A stretch of DNA of 64,000 nt from Topomyia yanbarensis (lineage: Eukaryota; Arthropoda; Insecta; Diptera; Culicidae). Below, piece after piece: positions 10,619 through 20,085 of the stretch. Under the pieces are notes generated by a model. It did not search any database and was not told where the DNA came from. It was given only the letters and a program-made list of their open reading frames with translations. The stretch covers positions 11,222,001-11,286,000 of the forward strand of contig NC_080672.1 of assembly GCF_030247195.1 (NCBI RefSeq), given 5' to 3'. A program made the position numbers and the translations under genes. Position 1 is the first letter of the stretch; each line of letters opens with the position of its first letter.

Positions 10619-11060
10619 GTCTGTAGCACCTCAACGATTATCACCCTCGCAACCCACCTGCAATATCAACGAGGCTTCATCGCAGTGATCGTTCTTCATT
10701 TGTCGTGCTCGATGCACAGGCAGCGGCTATCGATCGAGTGATCGATCTTTATCAGCCGTGCTCGATGCGCGATCTGAAGCCACCGAGATGCATTATGTGG
10801 TGATCGTTTATTAGTCTGTTGTGCTCGATGCACAGACCGAAATCAAAAAAGCATTTGTTTCAATTCTCTATACCTTTGCCCTGTGTAAAATATTTTTTCT
10901 TATTTTTTCGATACTTGACTTTTGTATATAAGCCGGTAGACAGTAGCAATAAATTGTTAGTTTACTAAATCAAACCCAACCGAATACTTCTATCGCGTTT
11001 CTAAACGATCCGATAACCATATGTCTGTTCTCTGTGATATAACTTCTGGCGCAAAAGTAC
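10619..11060 (+). mobile_element. Possible solo LTR with repeated U3 motifs
   Basis: Three imperfect copies of GTGATCG...GTGCTCGATGCAC lie at about 10685-10723, 10737-10778 and 10800-10845. They are followed by TATATAAG (10927-10934), AATAAA (10948-10953) and a downstream TGGCGCAAAAG that resembles a primer-binding site. The block begins TGTAGCACC at 10619. No second LTR or internal ORFs are evident, and no flanking duplication could be defined, so the call is tentative. Confidence 0.35.
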
Positions 11061-11965
11061 AATGTAGTATACACACCCTCAATATAGGATACACGGAAGG
11101 TATTGAAAATGGTTACTAAATGAGTATGGTACTATAATAGTTGAATTATAATGGTGGAATGTATCAGTAGTATTCCCAATATGGTATTATATGAATAGTT
11201 AGGAAATCAACTTTTTATTCATTTCATAATGACACTTTATTATCAGTATGATTATGTAGAGCATTTGAAGACAAATTGGATTTACGTTAGTACGCCGAAT
11301 GTCATAAAAATAAACAAAACATATGACAACAGCTTTCATACTCGCCTGGATGTAAAATTTTGTTGATAGATTTTGAGGTTTTAACCGAACAAGAGCTTTT
11401 CAAATCACCACATTTTTCAGTACCTATTATTATTGGCCTTTTTTATGATCAACTGAGTGCATTGAAGACGAGTTTGAGAAATTCAATATTTTAATCGCTT
11501 TTTAAAAAAAATGTGCGCTGTTGGGGTAAAACCAACGACACGACTAGACACTTGCATTCCAAAACTGTATCGCAAATCGGACTACCCCTCAGTGACTCAG
11601 GTAACTCGTACTGTCAAATATGATATTTGGCTGCAAAATGTATGAAACCTGCAACACTGAATAATATGTTGTTATTTTTTTCCAAATAACCTACCGTAGC
11701 AACGCCTGGTTACGTAGGGAAAAACGATTTGCAAACAAAACAAACCGTTAGTTTTTCGAAAAAAGTTGTTTGGAAGCATATAAGTTGATGATGTGCTGTG
11801 TAGGAACGAGTCGGAATACGTGTGGAAGAACCAGAACCACCGATACAAAAAAACCAGTCGAAAAATAGGATTGTCCGAAGGATTCGTATATCTAAACCAT
11901 GGTAAGAACCAAAATATAACGTCCTTTTCGTTTTTGACAATGCATTACACCGGTGTATTCTCTTT
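11061..11965. other. AT-rich interval without supported gene
   Basis: Overlapping medium frames on both strands (11710-11973 minus, 11793-12146 plus) have no recognisable domain. GGTAAAACCAACGACACGACT (11524) resembles, in inverted sense, AGGTCGTGTCGTTGGTAAAACCGACAC at 14773. This may mark a further decayed inverted repeat. Confidence 0.3.
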
Positions 11966-12026
11966 GATCGCATATCAGTCCCATAAAGATAGGAAATCCC
12001 ATAAAAAACGGCACAACTATGCGATC
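11966..12026. repeat. 61-bp hairpin-closed mini repeat, copy A
   Basis: GATCGCATA (11966-11974) pairs exactly with TATGCGATC (12018-12026). The loop contains TCAGTCCCATAAAGATAGG and AATCCCATAAAAAACGG. Copy B at 19123-19187 has the same loop core with differently sequenced but still pairing arms. Confidence 0.7.
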
Positions 12027-12738
12027 ATGGGTAGTGTAGCCCCAGGTAAAAACAAAAAGGCCGCTATTGTATTTGCAGCTGAAATAAACAATCCACTTTC
12101 ATTGCAGATTATCGAAGAAATATCCAGATATATTGAACGATCATAAGGAGCTATTTTGATTTCATCGTTGGATATGCAAGACTGTTTGATGCAGTTGAAA
12201 TCTAGAAGTATACAATTTCCAAGAATCGCATTCAACAGCGATTCCAACCGAATAAAATGAAGTTGAAATATTTCACCTGAAAGTGACCTTTAAAGATATT
12301 TAATAAAGTTGTCTAGAGCATCCATTTCTGTTAATATTTACCGCTTGAAAATTTGGCGTAGAAAATAGAATTAGTGAGTAAGTACTCCAATCAATACAAA
12401 ATGCTTCAAAGCAAAATTATTAACAGTACCATCAATCCATTATAAATACTTGCGATGAGAAGAATGCGACCAGTTTTATTTCGTTGTTTCTGAAGTGCAC
12501 GTACGTACACCTTCGCACTGAACTGAAGACGTTAGAAAACAGAGTAGAGGAACAAACTTTTGAAAATCACAACATGACCGTTTTTCTCTATGATAAGGAT
12601 AACATCCATTGAAGTTTTTAAAAGAATTTCATTATCTACATCTAAGATTTATTCTAATAATCATTGATACGTTGCGGATTCCACCTGTTACAAGGAGCTG
12701 TGGCCGTGTGGTATCCGGCGACCTGAAATCTTATTTCC
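12027..12738. other. Interval without recognised gene
   Basis: AT-rich sequence with a single CACGTACGTACACC stretch near 12497. No ORF, RNA or repeat signal that I can support. Confidence 0.4.
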
Positions 12739-13145
12739 GCACACTGGAAGCAGATGGGCGTTGACTCATTCCGTTTCAGTACGATTAGAATTCTCTTGCA
12801 ATCAGGTGTAGCATTTCGTTCCAGACCACAATCAGCGCGGGATATAGCGGTTCGTGATAAAACGACACGAATCGATAGAATAGCGGTATTGGTGTCGCTT
12901 CCGATAGCGACTCAGTATCCTCTGTTTGGTATACTTGATCGAGCGAGCCCAGTCGACTCTTCAGACAGCAGGAATAATTACTCGTTGATCGGTAGCCCAG
13001 TAGGGTTTTGCATTTATTCGTCATCTAGCTTACCCGCACCGTTTGAACAATTGCGGCCGTGTTGGCAAAATCTTTGATTTTGCTTCAGCAGAATCCAATT
13101 TGGACAACTGTCGCCGTTCAGAAAACCCTGCCTTGATCTGTATCG
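12739..13145 (-). repeat. Duplicated gene-like unit, copy 1
   Basis: This unit is homologous to 13384-13830. Shared landmarks are CAGATGGRCGTTGACTCATT, ATATAGCGGTTCGTG, CGATCGAGCGAGC-like sequence, CGTTGATCGGTAGCCCAG, a minus-strand splice-donor-like CTTACC before GCACCGTTTGA, and GTTCAGAAAACCCTGCC. On the minus strand, 12785-13024 reads SNYSCCLKSRLGSLDQVYQT then EDTESLSEATPIPL. Copy 2 reads SCCPTRRSDSLARRHQAEDT then EPLSEPTQIPL in a corresponding frame. Confidence 0.7.
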
Positions 13146-13383
13146 GCAACTCGAGCGGATTCGGTTCACATGGGACGATTGATATTGGAAACGTTTCCTT
13201 TATGATGAGTTCAACCCGCAAAGGTTGGGTCACCTCCCTCTTGACTTTTACCGGGGTGCAGGAGGATTCGTACCTCTGTTGCTTTTATATTGTGAACAAG
13301 TGAATCGTTTGTAAAGCTCTCGCCCTCTAATTTGCGTTCATTTTCCAAAATTAGTGCTTGTGTGTTGCTACGAGTCTGCTGTC

Positions 13384-13830
13384 GGACACAGGAAACAGAT
13401 GGACGTTGACTCATTCGGTTTCGGTACGATACAATTTCCGGTGTAGCATCTTGCCCGAACCGCGATCAACCCAGAGTATAGCGGTTCGTGGTAAAGTACA
13501 AATGACACGATCGATCAGCGGAATTTGCGTTGGTTCCGATAGCGGTTCGGTATCCTCCGCTTGGTGCCTTCGAGCGAGCGAATCCGATCGTCTTGTTGGA
13601 CAGCAGGAACGATTACACGTTGGTCAGTAGCCCAGCGGGGGGCGATACTGAAATAAACGGAAATCAGTTATGAATAATTTAATATATTCGTCTCCGAACT
13701 TACCAGCACCGTTTGACGCATCCTCTTCCTCAACAATGGCGGCCTTGCTAGCAATCTATTCGATTTTCCAGCGGCATCCAATCTAAACAAGCTCCGCTGT
13801 TCAGAAAACCCTTCCTCGTGATCTGATTCT
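13384..13830 (-). repeat. Duplicated gene-like unit, copy 2
   Basis: Same landmarks as copy 1, offset by about 645 bp at the left edge and 670-683 bp further in, so the copies differ by small indels. They are separated by about 240 bp of unshared sequence. Homology covers both predicted exon and intron parts, so the duplication was of genomic DNA and not of a cDNA. Confidence 0.7.
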
Positions 13831-14560
13831 GCCACAAACGAGTCAGCAGCATACAGCGTCGTTAATGATCCTGGCTTCAAAGTGCGCGCCTGCGTCGGAA
13901 TGTACTTGAATACCGAAATAGCGGGAACACATGCGCGACTTCTGCATACTGGCCGATCCTTGCATAAAACAGTAGCGCGACGCATGAGTACTTAGAAAAA
14001 TTTATAAAAAAAAACTACTGCTTCAAAGGCGATGACGAAATGTCGTCCCTTACCGGAGGATGTCGCCGTCTGGACTGATAATCGCGTGTTGAAATTTTCG
14101 TGTTATTTTGCTTCTTGGCAAGATCCGGATGCGCCGTCTTTCTAAAAAATAAACATTTTTAGCTTAGTATACGGTTACTGATAAGAGCATTTCACATCAC
14201 AATTACCTGGTATATGTTTTTCTTCCAAAAGATCTTTCTGATCTCTGTGGCTAGAAAGCAGCAGCAACTGTTGAAAAAATAGCGGGTTGTTTTGGCAGCA
14301 CATAATGATTCGATTAATTGCCAAAGCGGAACAAAACTGTTTCATCATTAAGACCACTTGCCAGGAGCTCCACTATTCGGATTGCTGGCGTTGTTGCCTA
14401 GCTCTCCAAAATAAACAAAACGTTGTGAGGATCGCGAGACATTTTTCTTGACTGAGATTTGGAACTACTACTTCACGTTTTAGACACTGTTTAGACGAAA
14501 ATGTTTCAAAAGAAGCTAATTTTGCCAAAGTCCAACAAAAGCTTCGCTTATCCGAGTTCA
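13705..14560 (-). pseudogene. Multi-exon gene remnant, unknown family
   Basis: Minus-strand splice signals line up. A donor (GTAATT) after 14217 is followed by acceptor TTTTTTAG and an 88-nt open exon (14054-14141, readable as RRRIRILPRSKITRKFQHAI or KTAHPDLAKKQNNTKISTRD). Its GTAAGG donor is followed by a CTAAG acceptor and exon 13705-13990 (FVAESDHEEGFSEQRSLFRL), which ends at a GTAAG donor at 13704. However, joining exons in one frame meets stops, so the model is incomplete or the gene is decayed. A minus frame at 14373-14561 starts MNSDKRSFCWTLAKLASFET. The product is not recognised. Confidence 0.35.
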
Positions 14561-14579
14561 CATTTGATTCTTACGGCAA

Positions 14580-15677
14580 ACGAAACAGAATATTTTCTTT
14601 CCTAGCTGTTACGGACTTTGGTTGCTAGGGTATGTAAATAAACATTAAGAAAATTGAGACAGTGTTGCGTGAGAAATTCATATTTCATCTTTACCAAGGG
14701 GTCGCTCAATGTACTGATAACTGGCGGTTAATTTCGTGAACACTTTTTGTTCGGGATTTTTCATTAAGTTTCAGGTCGTGTCGTTGGTAAAACCGACACT
14801 CTGTTAAGATGGTTGTGTTTACATGCGGTTCATTACAAAAGGCTGGGGATCTTTGTGACACATCAATTACACTACTAGCACACTATAGTATTAGCAGAAA
14901 TACACAGAAATACTTTGATTGTGTTTATTTCTTATAGGTCTCTTTAAAAATCAAAAATTGGTATTTTTGCTTATCAGATTCTATCGAAGCTTTTGCGATT
15001 TCTGCAAAAAGCTCCTCCGAAGTTCTAGTGTTCTCATTGTTTGTCATAGATGTACTTTATCACAATGAGACAATGATCTTTTGTATAACCTGGTAGATCG
15101 TTGATGATCAGAATTCGAAAAATCAAGGCTGGAAATGGTAGTTTTACTAAGAAGTGTGCATCACTTATAAGTAAATGAATCAGATTAGCAGAATGTAGAA
15201 CACTTGCAAATCTTACGAAATAAAAAGACACTGAAGGTTGCAATGATGCGCATAAGGATTATTTGGAAATACCCTTATCAAGAAATAATCCTATAGCATA
15301 AAATACTCATGTTTATAGCACTACGCCGTCGAACTCTCTTCTCCTCACTACATAATGAAGCTACGAAAAGTACATATTTGTATCTCATATACTCACACTT
15401 TATTACTCAATCATACATCATTTTTAACATTTTTAAAAAATACAAACATTTTAATAAAGTGGAGAAAAAATAAATTAAAGGGGATATCGATCTTACCCCT
15501 ATGGGGTGTCGGTTTTACCCGCAGTGTCTACAAAAAGTCACTTTGTTTTCCAAGTTTTGCAACCAATAATTTTTAATGAAATTAATTTTTTGGAGCGCTG
15601 ACAAAATTAAGCCTTGTTAACCCATTCATGCCCATGTTGTTTGTGAACAACAACGTTTTTAAACAGCTATAGCTTTT
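14580..15677. other. AT-rich interval without supported gene
   Basis: No domain-bearing ORF. It contains GGTAAAACCGACACTCTG (14788) and GGTGTCGGTTTTACCCGCAG (15506), near-inverted copies of one motif. A further GGTGTCGGTTTTAACC lies at 18398. This could be the skeleton of an old inverted-repeat element interrupted by the hAT insertion. Confidence 0.35.
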
Positions 15678-15685
15678 GATTGAGG

Positions 15686-17606
15686 CAGTGGCGTAGCCAG
15701 AAATTTGGTTTGGAGGGGGTTTTGATGAAAATCGCAAATTTTTTGAAAAAATGCTAAAATTTAATATGAGTTTGATAAATTATTGAAAACTCAAAAACAT
15801 AAGTAGTCTAACAGATGTCATTCCAGTCTACAAACAAGAAGGATCAACATGGAACAGTTTTCAAACCTCTATAGATTATTTTCTTGTATAATATGTCAAT
15901 GAAGTCAAAAATTACGATCTTTTAAAGTGGGATAAATGATCTAAAAAATTTTCAACGTTCAAGATCACCTAATATAATAATCCTTGACTTTGAAGGTTTG
16001 ACAACTTCGGGAAGTTATCAACATAAAACAGCTTTGATATAGAAATTTTAGTGATTAACTCTCATAGAGGTAATTATGGTGAATTAATTTTTCAAAAATA
16101 TTAAGAGACATGGTGTCTTCAGCAAAGTTTTTGATAATGTCATTTAAAACAATTTTGTTGAAAATATGAAGGCTACATGAATTCAACATATAGGGATTTA
16201 AATGGACTGGGCCTGCTATATTTCTTCTTAGTGAATAAAAATTTAGGTGAAAACTATTTTTTTTCTGCGCTACGGATAAAATTGTTTGAAACAATCATTG
16301 CGAGTTGAGAACACAAAACCTATAACTAAATTATGGATGGATGGAACTGAAACTTGCGTTTCGACTTCATCTCATCAGAATCCGACACTAACTTGGTGGG
16401 CGGACTAAGCTAGCGCCGAATTGATGCTAGCTCCTGAAAATGGAATCACTCTTTGTGTTTTTGAGTCCTTTTAATATCTGGGAATTATTTGTTTTATATC
16501 CAATTCCCTTATTTTTTTTTGTAAGCTTCAAAGGCACCTTGAACGCAATGTGAATTTATTATTTAATTACCGCAGAAGAGATTTATCAAATACAGTAACT
16601 TCAGAATAGCTTGTTGTAAAGGTTTTCTACTACTATATTTCGATACTCTGAATATGTGGGATATTTTTGTCTTTGACAAAGTTGTTTGAAATAGCACTTT
16701 CGAAAACTTTTCTGGAGACATTAAGTCTCGACCCAAATTTGGTTGAAGAGTAATTCTTGTCTATAATTACTTCTAGGAGGATTAACTGTCAAAATTATTC
16801 TATCAGCAGGTGAACAGTTTTACCTTTCGAAATTCTTCAATGTTACTTAACATCGAAATTTGGCAGTTTCGAATGAATGTGATCGTGACCGTTAAAAATT
16901 TATCGAGCATTAATTTTACTTTTCTTTATTAGTCAACCTCACAACTTGCAGTACTAGGACATAGCATACAAAATTTTAGTACGCCATTCATTGCATCCTG
17001 CTAAGAGGCTATTCATATAGTTGATAATACAACAAAAATCCAATGCTCATAAAACCGATCCTGACCTGCTAGAGACAAAATTACATCAGCTTTCAACTAG
17101 TTTATGAAATGTTATTCTTGTTGTAAACCATATTGAATTGTTGTCTAAACTCTACACAATCTAAAAAAATACATTTTCAGCAAATGTTGAAATGTATGTA
17201 AGTTTTCGGTAAACAAGCTTATGTTTTATATGCAATCAACCTATTCAAATTTAGATTCCCATTCGAAAAATTGTCTCTAATCCATATTTTGAAGCATCTT
17301 TCCAAAAAGGAGCTCATAATAATTCAGACAGTTATTTTATTTTACATTGAAGTAATTTGACAACTATGGGATTTTGGCTAAGAGATAAGTTACAAGATCC
17401 CCTTCCCACAATTTTCCAAAAGTTCTCATGACGCTTTAAACACAGTTCTCAATGTAGTGATCAGAGAATATTTTTCCTAAAATATTTTGTGGAATATTAA
17501 ATTAAATTCGTCAGCATCAATTTTTTTTTCAATCCAATTAATTTTGGTTTGGGGGGGGGGGGGTTTAACCCCCAAACCCCCCCCCCCCCCCCTGGCTACG
17601 CCACTG
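15686..17606. mobile_element. 1.92-kb non-autonomous hAT element
   Basis: The element starts CAGTGGCGTAGCCAG and ends CTGGCTACGCCACTG, an exact 15-bp terminal inverted repeat. It is flanked by identical 8-bp duplications GATTGAGG at 15678-15685 and 17607-17614. CAG..CTG termini with an 8-bp duplication are diagnostic of hAT transposition. No transposase frame survives; the longest frames are below 80 codons. Sub-terminal poly-G and poly-C runs lie next to the right end. The exact duplication suggests a comparatively recent insertion. Confidence 0.92.
17552..17592. repeat. Poly-G / poly-C foldback next to the hAT end
   Basis: A run of about 14 G is followed by TTTAACCCCCAAA and then about 16 C. 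It can fold as a G:C hairpin or as a G-quadruplex on either strand. Run lengths are likely variable or sequencing-sensitive. Confidence 0.85.
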
Positions 17607-17879
17607 GATTGAGGCAAGATTTGCTCACAAAACAAGTAAGGCTAATAAATGTGACTATTACCTTTCATTTGAGTATTAACAGTTACAAGGATCAGCTCTA
17701 AAACTGAAGTTATTGCAATTAGTCTGATTGGATTCCGATGGAGCAGTGCTGCCAGGGACAGTTTACGTTGATGACGGAAAATGAATTTTTCATATATCTT
17801 CGTTGCGTTGTAATATAATTAAAAACTGATAAAACCTATCAATTTAGACTGTATTTTATTACGGATTCCACGAAAGTGA

Positions 17880-18150
17880 ACTATTGTAAATGTTCTAGGA
17901 GAATTGTATTGAGCACTAGCTAATACCCATCGCGCGTTGCTGCGACACTCTGCGAAATAGGAGGAAAACACAATTTGTTCCAAAGCGCCATCTGGCGGGC
18001 AGATAATCTCCAACTAATAGCGCACAAACACGCCCCATACCAAATACCTACTGTGTGCAAATTTTTACGGAAATCGGTTAAGCCGTTTGGGAGTCTATAA
18101 ATCATATACATACAAACTTTGACTTTTATATATATAATATAGAATAGATA
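17880..18150 (+). mobile_element. 3' fragment of an RTE-like or SINE-like retroelement
   Basis: The motif series ends with AAATTTTTACGGAAATCGGTTAAGCCGTTTGGGAGTCTATAA, then CATACAAACTTTGACTTTTATATATATA and a GATA microsatellite (18143-18160). This tail layout is common to 3' ends of insect RTE-like elements and their SINEs. Family assignment is from memory and no coding part is present. Confidence 0.4.
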
Positions 18151-18160
18151 GATAGATAGA

Positions 18161-18472
18161 TTGGAAGGTAAAAGTTGAGCAGCTTCTAATACTGCGAGGG
18201 AAGCACCTATCTTTATGAAAAAAAGGCTTTTCGTGTTTCTTGACCTCACCGTTTACAAGGAAAAATTGTTTTGAAACCCTACCTGGACTAGAAAAAAGTT
18301 GGGCATTGAAGGGTTACGAATTTTCTGAAGAAGAATTCTGTGTAGAAATTATAATTTTATGGGTTTGTGGCGACCCAGAAAAAGTGTTAAGCTTAAGGTG
18401 TCGGTTTTAACCATAATTCCCCTACTGCAAAAACCTTGAAGGGATATCTCGCTGTGTTTGTCTTGTAGGAAT
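18161..18472. other. Short interval without gene
   Basis: AT-rich. It contains the GGTGTCGGTTTTAACC motif noted in the 14580-15677 interval. Nothing else seen. Confidence 0.35.
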
Positions 18473-18823
18473 TTAGTAGGCCTGTTTGGTTCCTAGTGAA
18501 CTTAAAAGGCTAGTATCTAAGAAAAATTGTGTTGCCAAGGAAAATAAACAAAACGCGTAGCACTCAGTCTTGTGATTGACGCTGTAGTAAGAACAACGGA
18601 TTTGGAACGCACGAATCATTAATTCCGAAATGGCCTCCTCCGGACACGACATGTCTATCGTCGAACGATATTCACCTCGAGAATAGTTAGGAACTATCAT
18701 GTTTTTGGCACTCAAACGGTTTATAGGACGACGAGGATCAATTTTGTCGGTGCAGATCGACTGATACGGAATCACCATCATTTTAATGTGTAGCTCAGTA
18801 CCTACCGGACACCAAAACGACAT
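18473..18823 (-). CDS. Hypothetical protein, 116 codons
   Basis: The frame opens MSFWCPVGTELHIKMMVIPY and continues PRRPINRLSAKNMIVPNYSR, MSCPEEAISELMIRAFQIRC, to a stop at 18473-18475. Composition is balanced and unlike the low-complexity frames around it. The ATG has a purine at -3 (GAAGAATGTC). No signal peptide, membrane segment or known domain is visible. The last third (LFSLATQFFLDTSLLSSLGT) may be read-through. It could be an exon of an old gene or a transposon fragment; no promoter or splice sites were established. Confidence 0.3.
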   Translation of the reverse strand: MSFWCPVGTELHIKMMVIPYQSICTDKIDPRRPINRLSAKNMIVPNYSRGEYRSTIDMSCPEEAISELMIRAFQIRCSYYSVNHKTECYAFCLFSLATQFFLDTSLLSSLGTKQAY

Positions 18824-19371
18824 TCTTCAATCATCGGTGGTATTTGGAAATTTGCAGTGAAAGGTAAGAAGAAACAACTCAGAATAGTTTTCGGTAATTA
18901 ACGTTTCAAAAACTCTCAACCGTTTTGTGTCCAATAGAGACAGGTCTGAACTTTCGTCCTTTTGGCCAATGCTATCAACGTTACCCGATTCTTGTGAATC
19001 CCTTACTACGAATCACTTCAGCATTGGTCAGCCACTCGACTTACTTCCTCGAACTCGAAGTCTAACAGAATCGTTTGGATCAGTAGCACTGTTGACTTGA
19101 CTGTTGGTCTGGTATATAGCATATAATCGAAAGTCAGTCCCATGTAGATAGGGAATCCCATATAAAATGGGGATGGTTTGCGATTATGGCCAATATGGTG
19201 CTTATTAAAAACGAAAATAAATCAATCGGTGCCCGTCACTCTTCGCCGTGGGCAGCTGGAATATCAACGTCCAGGGCACAATGTTATTGAGGAATCCTCA
19301 AGGTCCGGGAGGAGTTTTATTCATTCCCAAACCTTAGAAGATTGACTACCTATACCTCCTCTTCGAATTAC
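18824..19371. other. Flank of the Loner/I-like insertion
   Basis: Contains hairpin repeat copy B (19123-19187). At about 19245-19320 a frame reads VGSWNINVQGTMLLRNPQGP but has no boundaries. No gene is supported. Confidence 0.35.
19123..19187. repeat. 65-bp hairpin-closed mini repeat, copy B
   Basis: ATAATCG (19123-19129) pairs with CGATTAT (19181-19187). The loop holds GTCAGTCCCATGTAGATAGG and AATCCCATATAAAATGG. Copy A is at 11966-12026. Both copies are followed by ATGG on the right. Confidence 0.7.
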
Positions 19372-19499
19372 TTTTTTTTATTCAGTTCGTTTATTTAATA
19401 GGCACAAATGCGTTAGCTTGGCGGTGCCAAATTCTTTTTTTTAACATTGTGAATATCTTAAAACTAAAAGGTAACCATGCACAAATATTTTCTAATATT

Positions 19500-19760
19500 G
19501 AGAGGAACATTTTTTACAACTATTTTAAACTAAAAATACGATTCGATATACACGATTGAATAATAATTATTTTTCACAAAAAAAATTTACAGCTATCTTA
19601 AGACTAGGAATGTAGATTAATATAAAAGAAGGGGAACAAACTTTTATGAGAAATTTCACAGCTATCTTAAAACTAGAAATACAATTAAATATACAAGATG
19701 GGAAACGAAAAAAAAATGAAAAGGTTCAAGGCTATCTTAAAATTAGGAATATAATACAAA
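19500..19760 (-). repeat. Tandem ~70-bp repeats in the element's 3' UTR
   Basis: The motif CTATCTTAAAACTAGRAATA recurs at about 19515, 19590, 19659 and 19728 (plus-strand text), each followed by AT-rich sequence with ATATACAAGA-like stretches. A fifth diverged copy may lie near 19445. Spacing is about 70 bp. Confidence 0.7.
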
Positions 19761-20085
19761 TTGGTTTTTGTAACAGCAGCAGGAGTTGTATCAGGAACAG
19801 GGGGAGTAGGCAAGCACGATGACGCGGAAAGAAAAACAAAACTTGCAACTTTGCAACAGGAGAAGAACAGTGACATGAGTTAGAGCCTCAGGCTGGTAGA
19901 TGGTAGATGTCTAGGATCGGGTTGACGGCGGAGAATCCTTCAAGAGTGATCAGACCATCGACCTGCTCTCGCTTTGACTTCATTTTTGCAGGCGTGGTAA
20001 AGGTGACGGCAGTCATATAGTGCCACTCTGGTGCTCCAAAAGGAAGGACAGGGAACTTCTAAAAACGAGAAATAAAGGAAATGGG

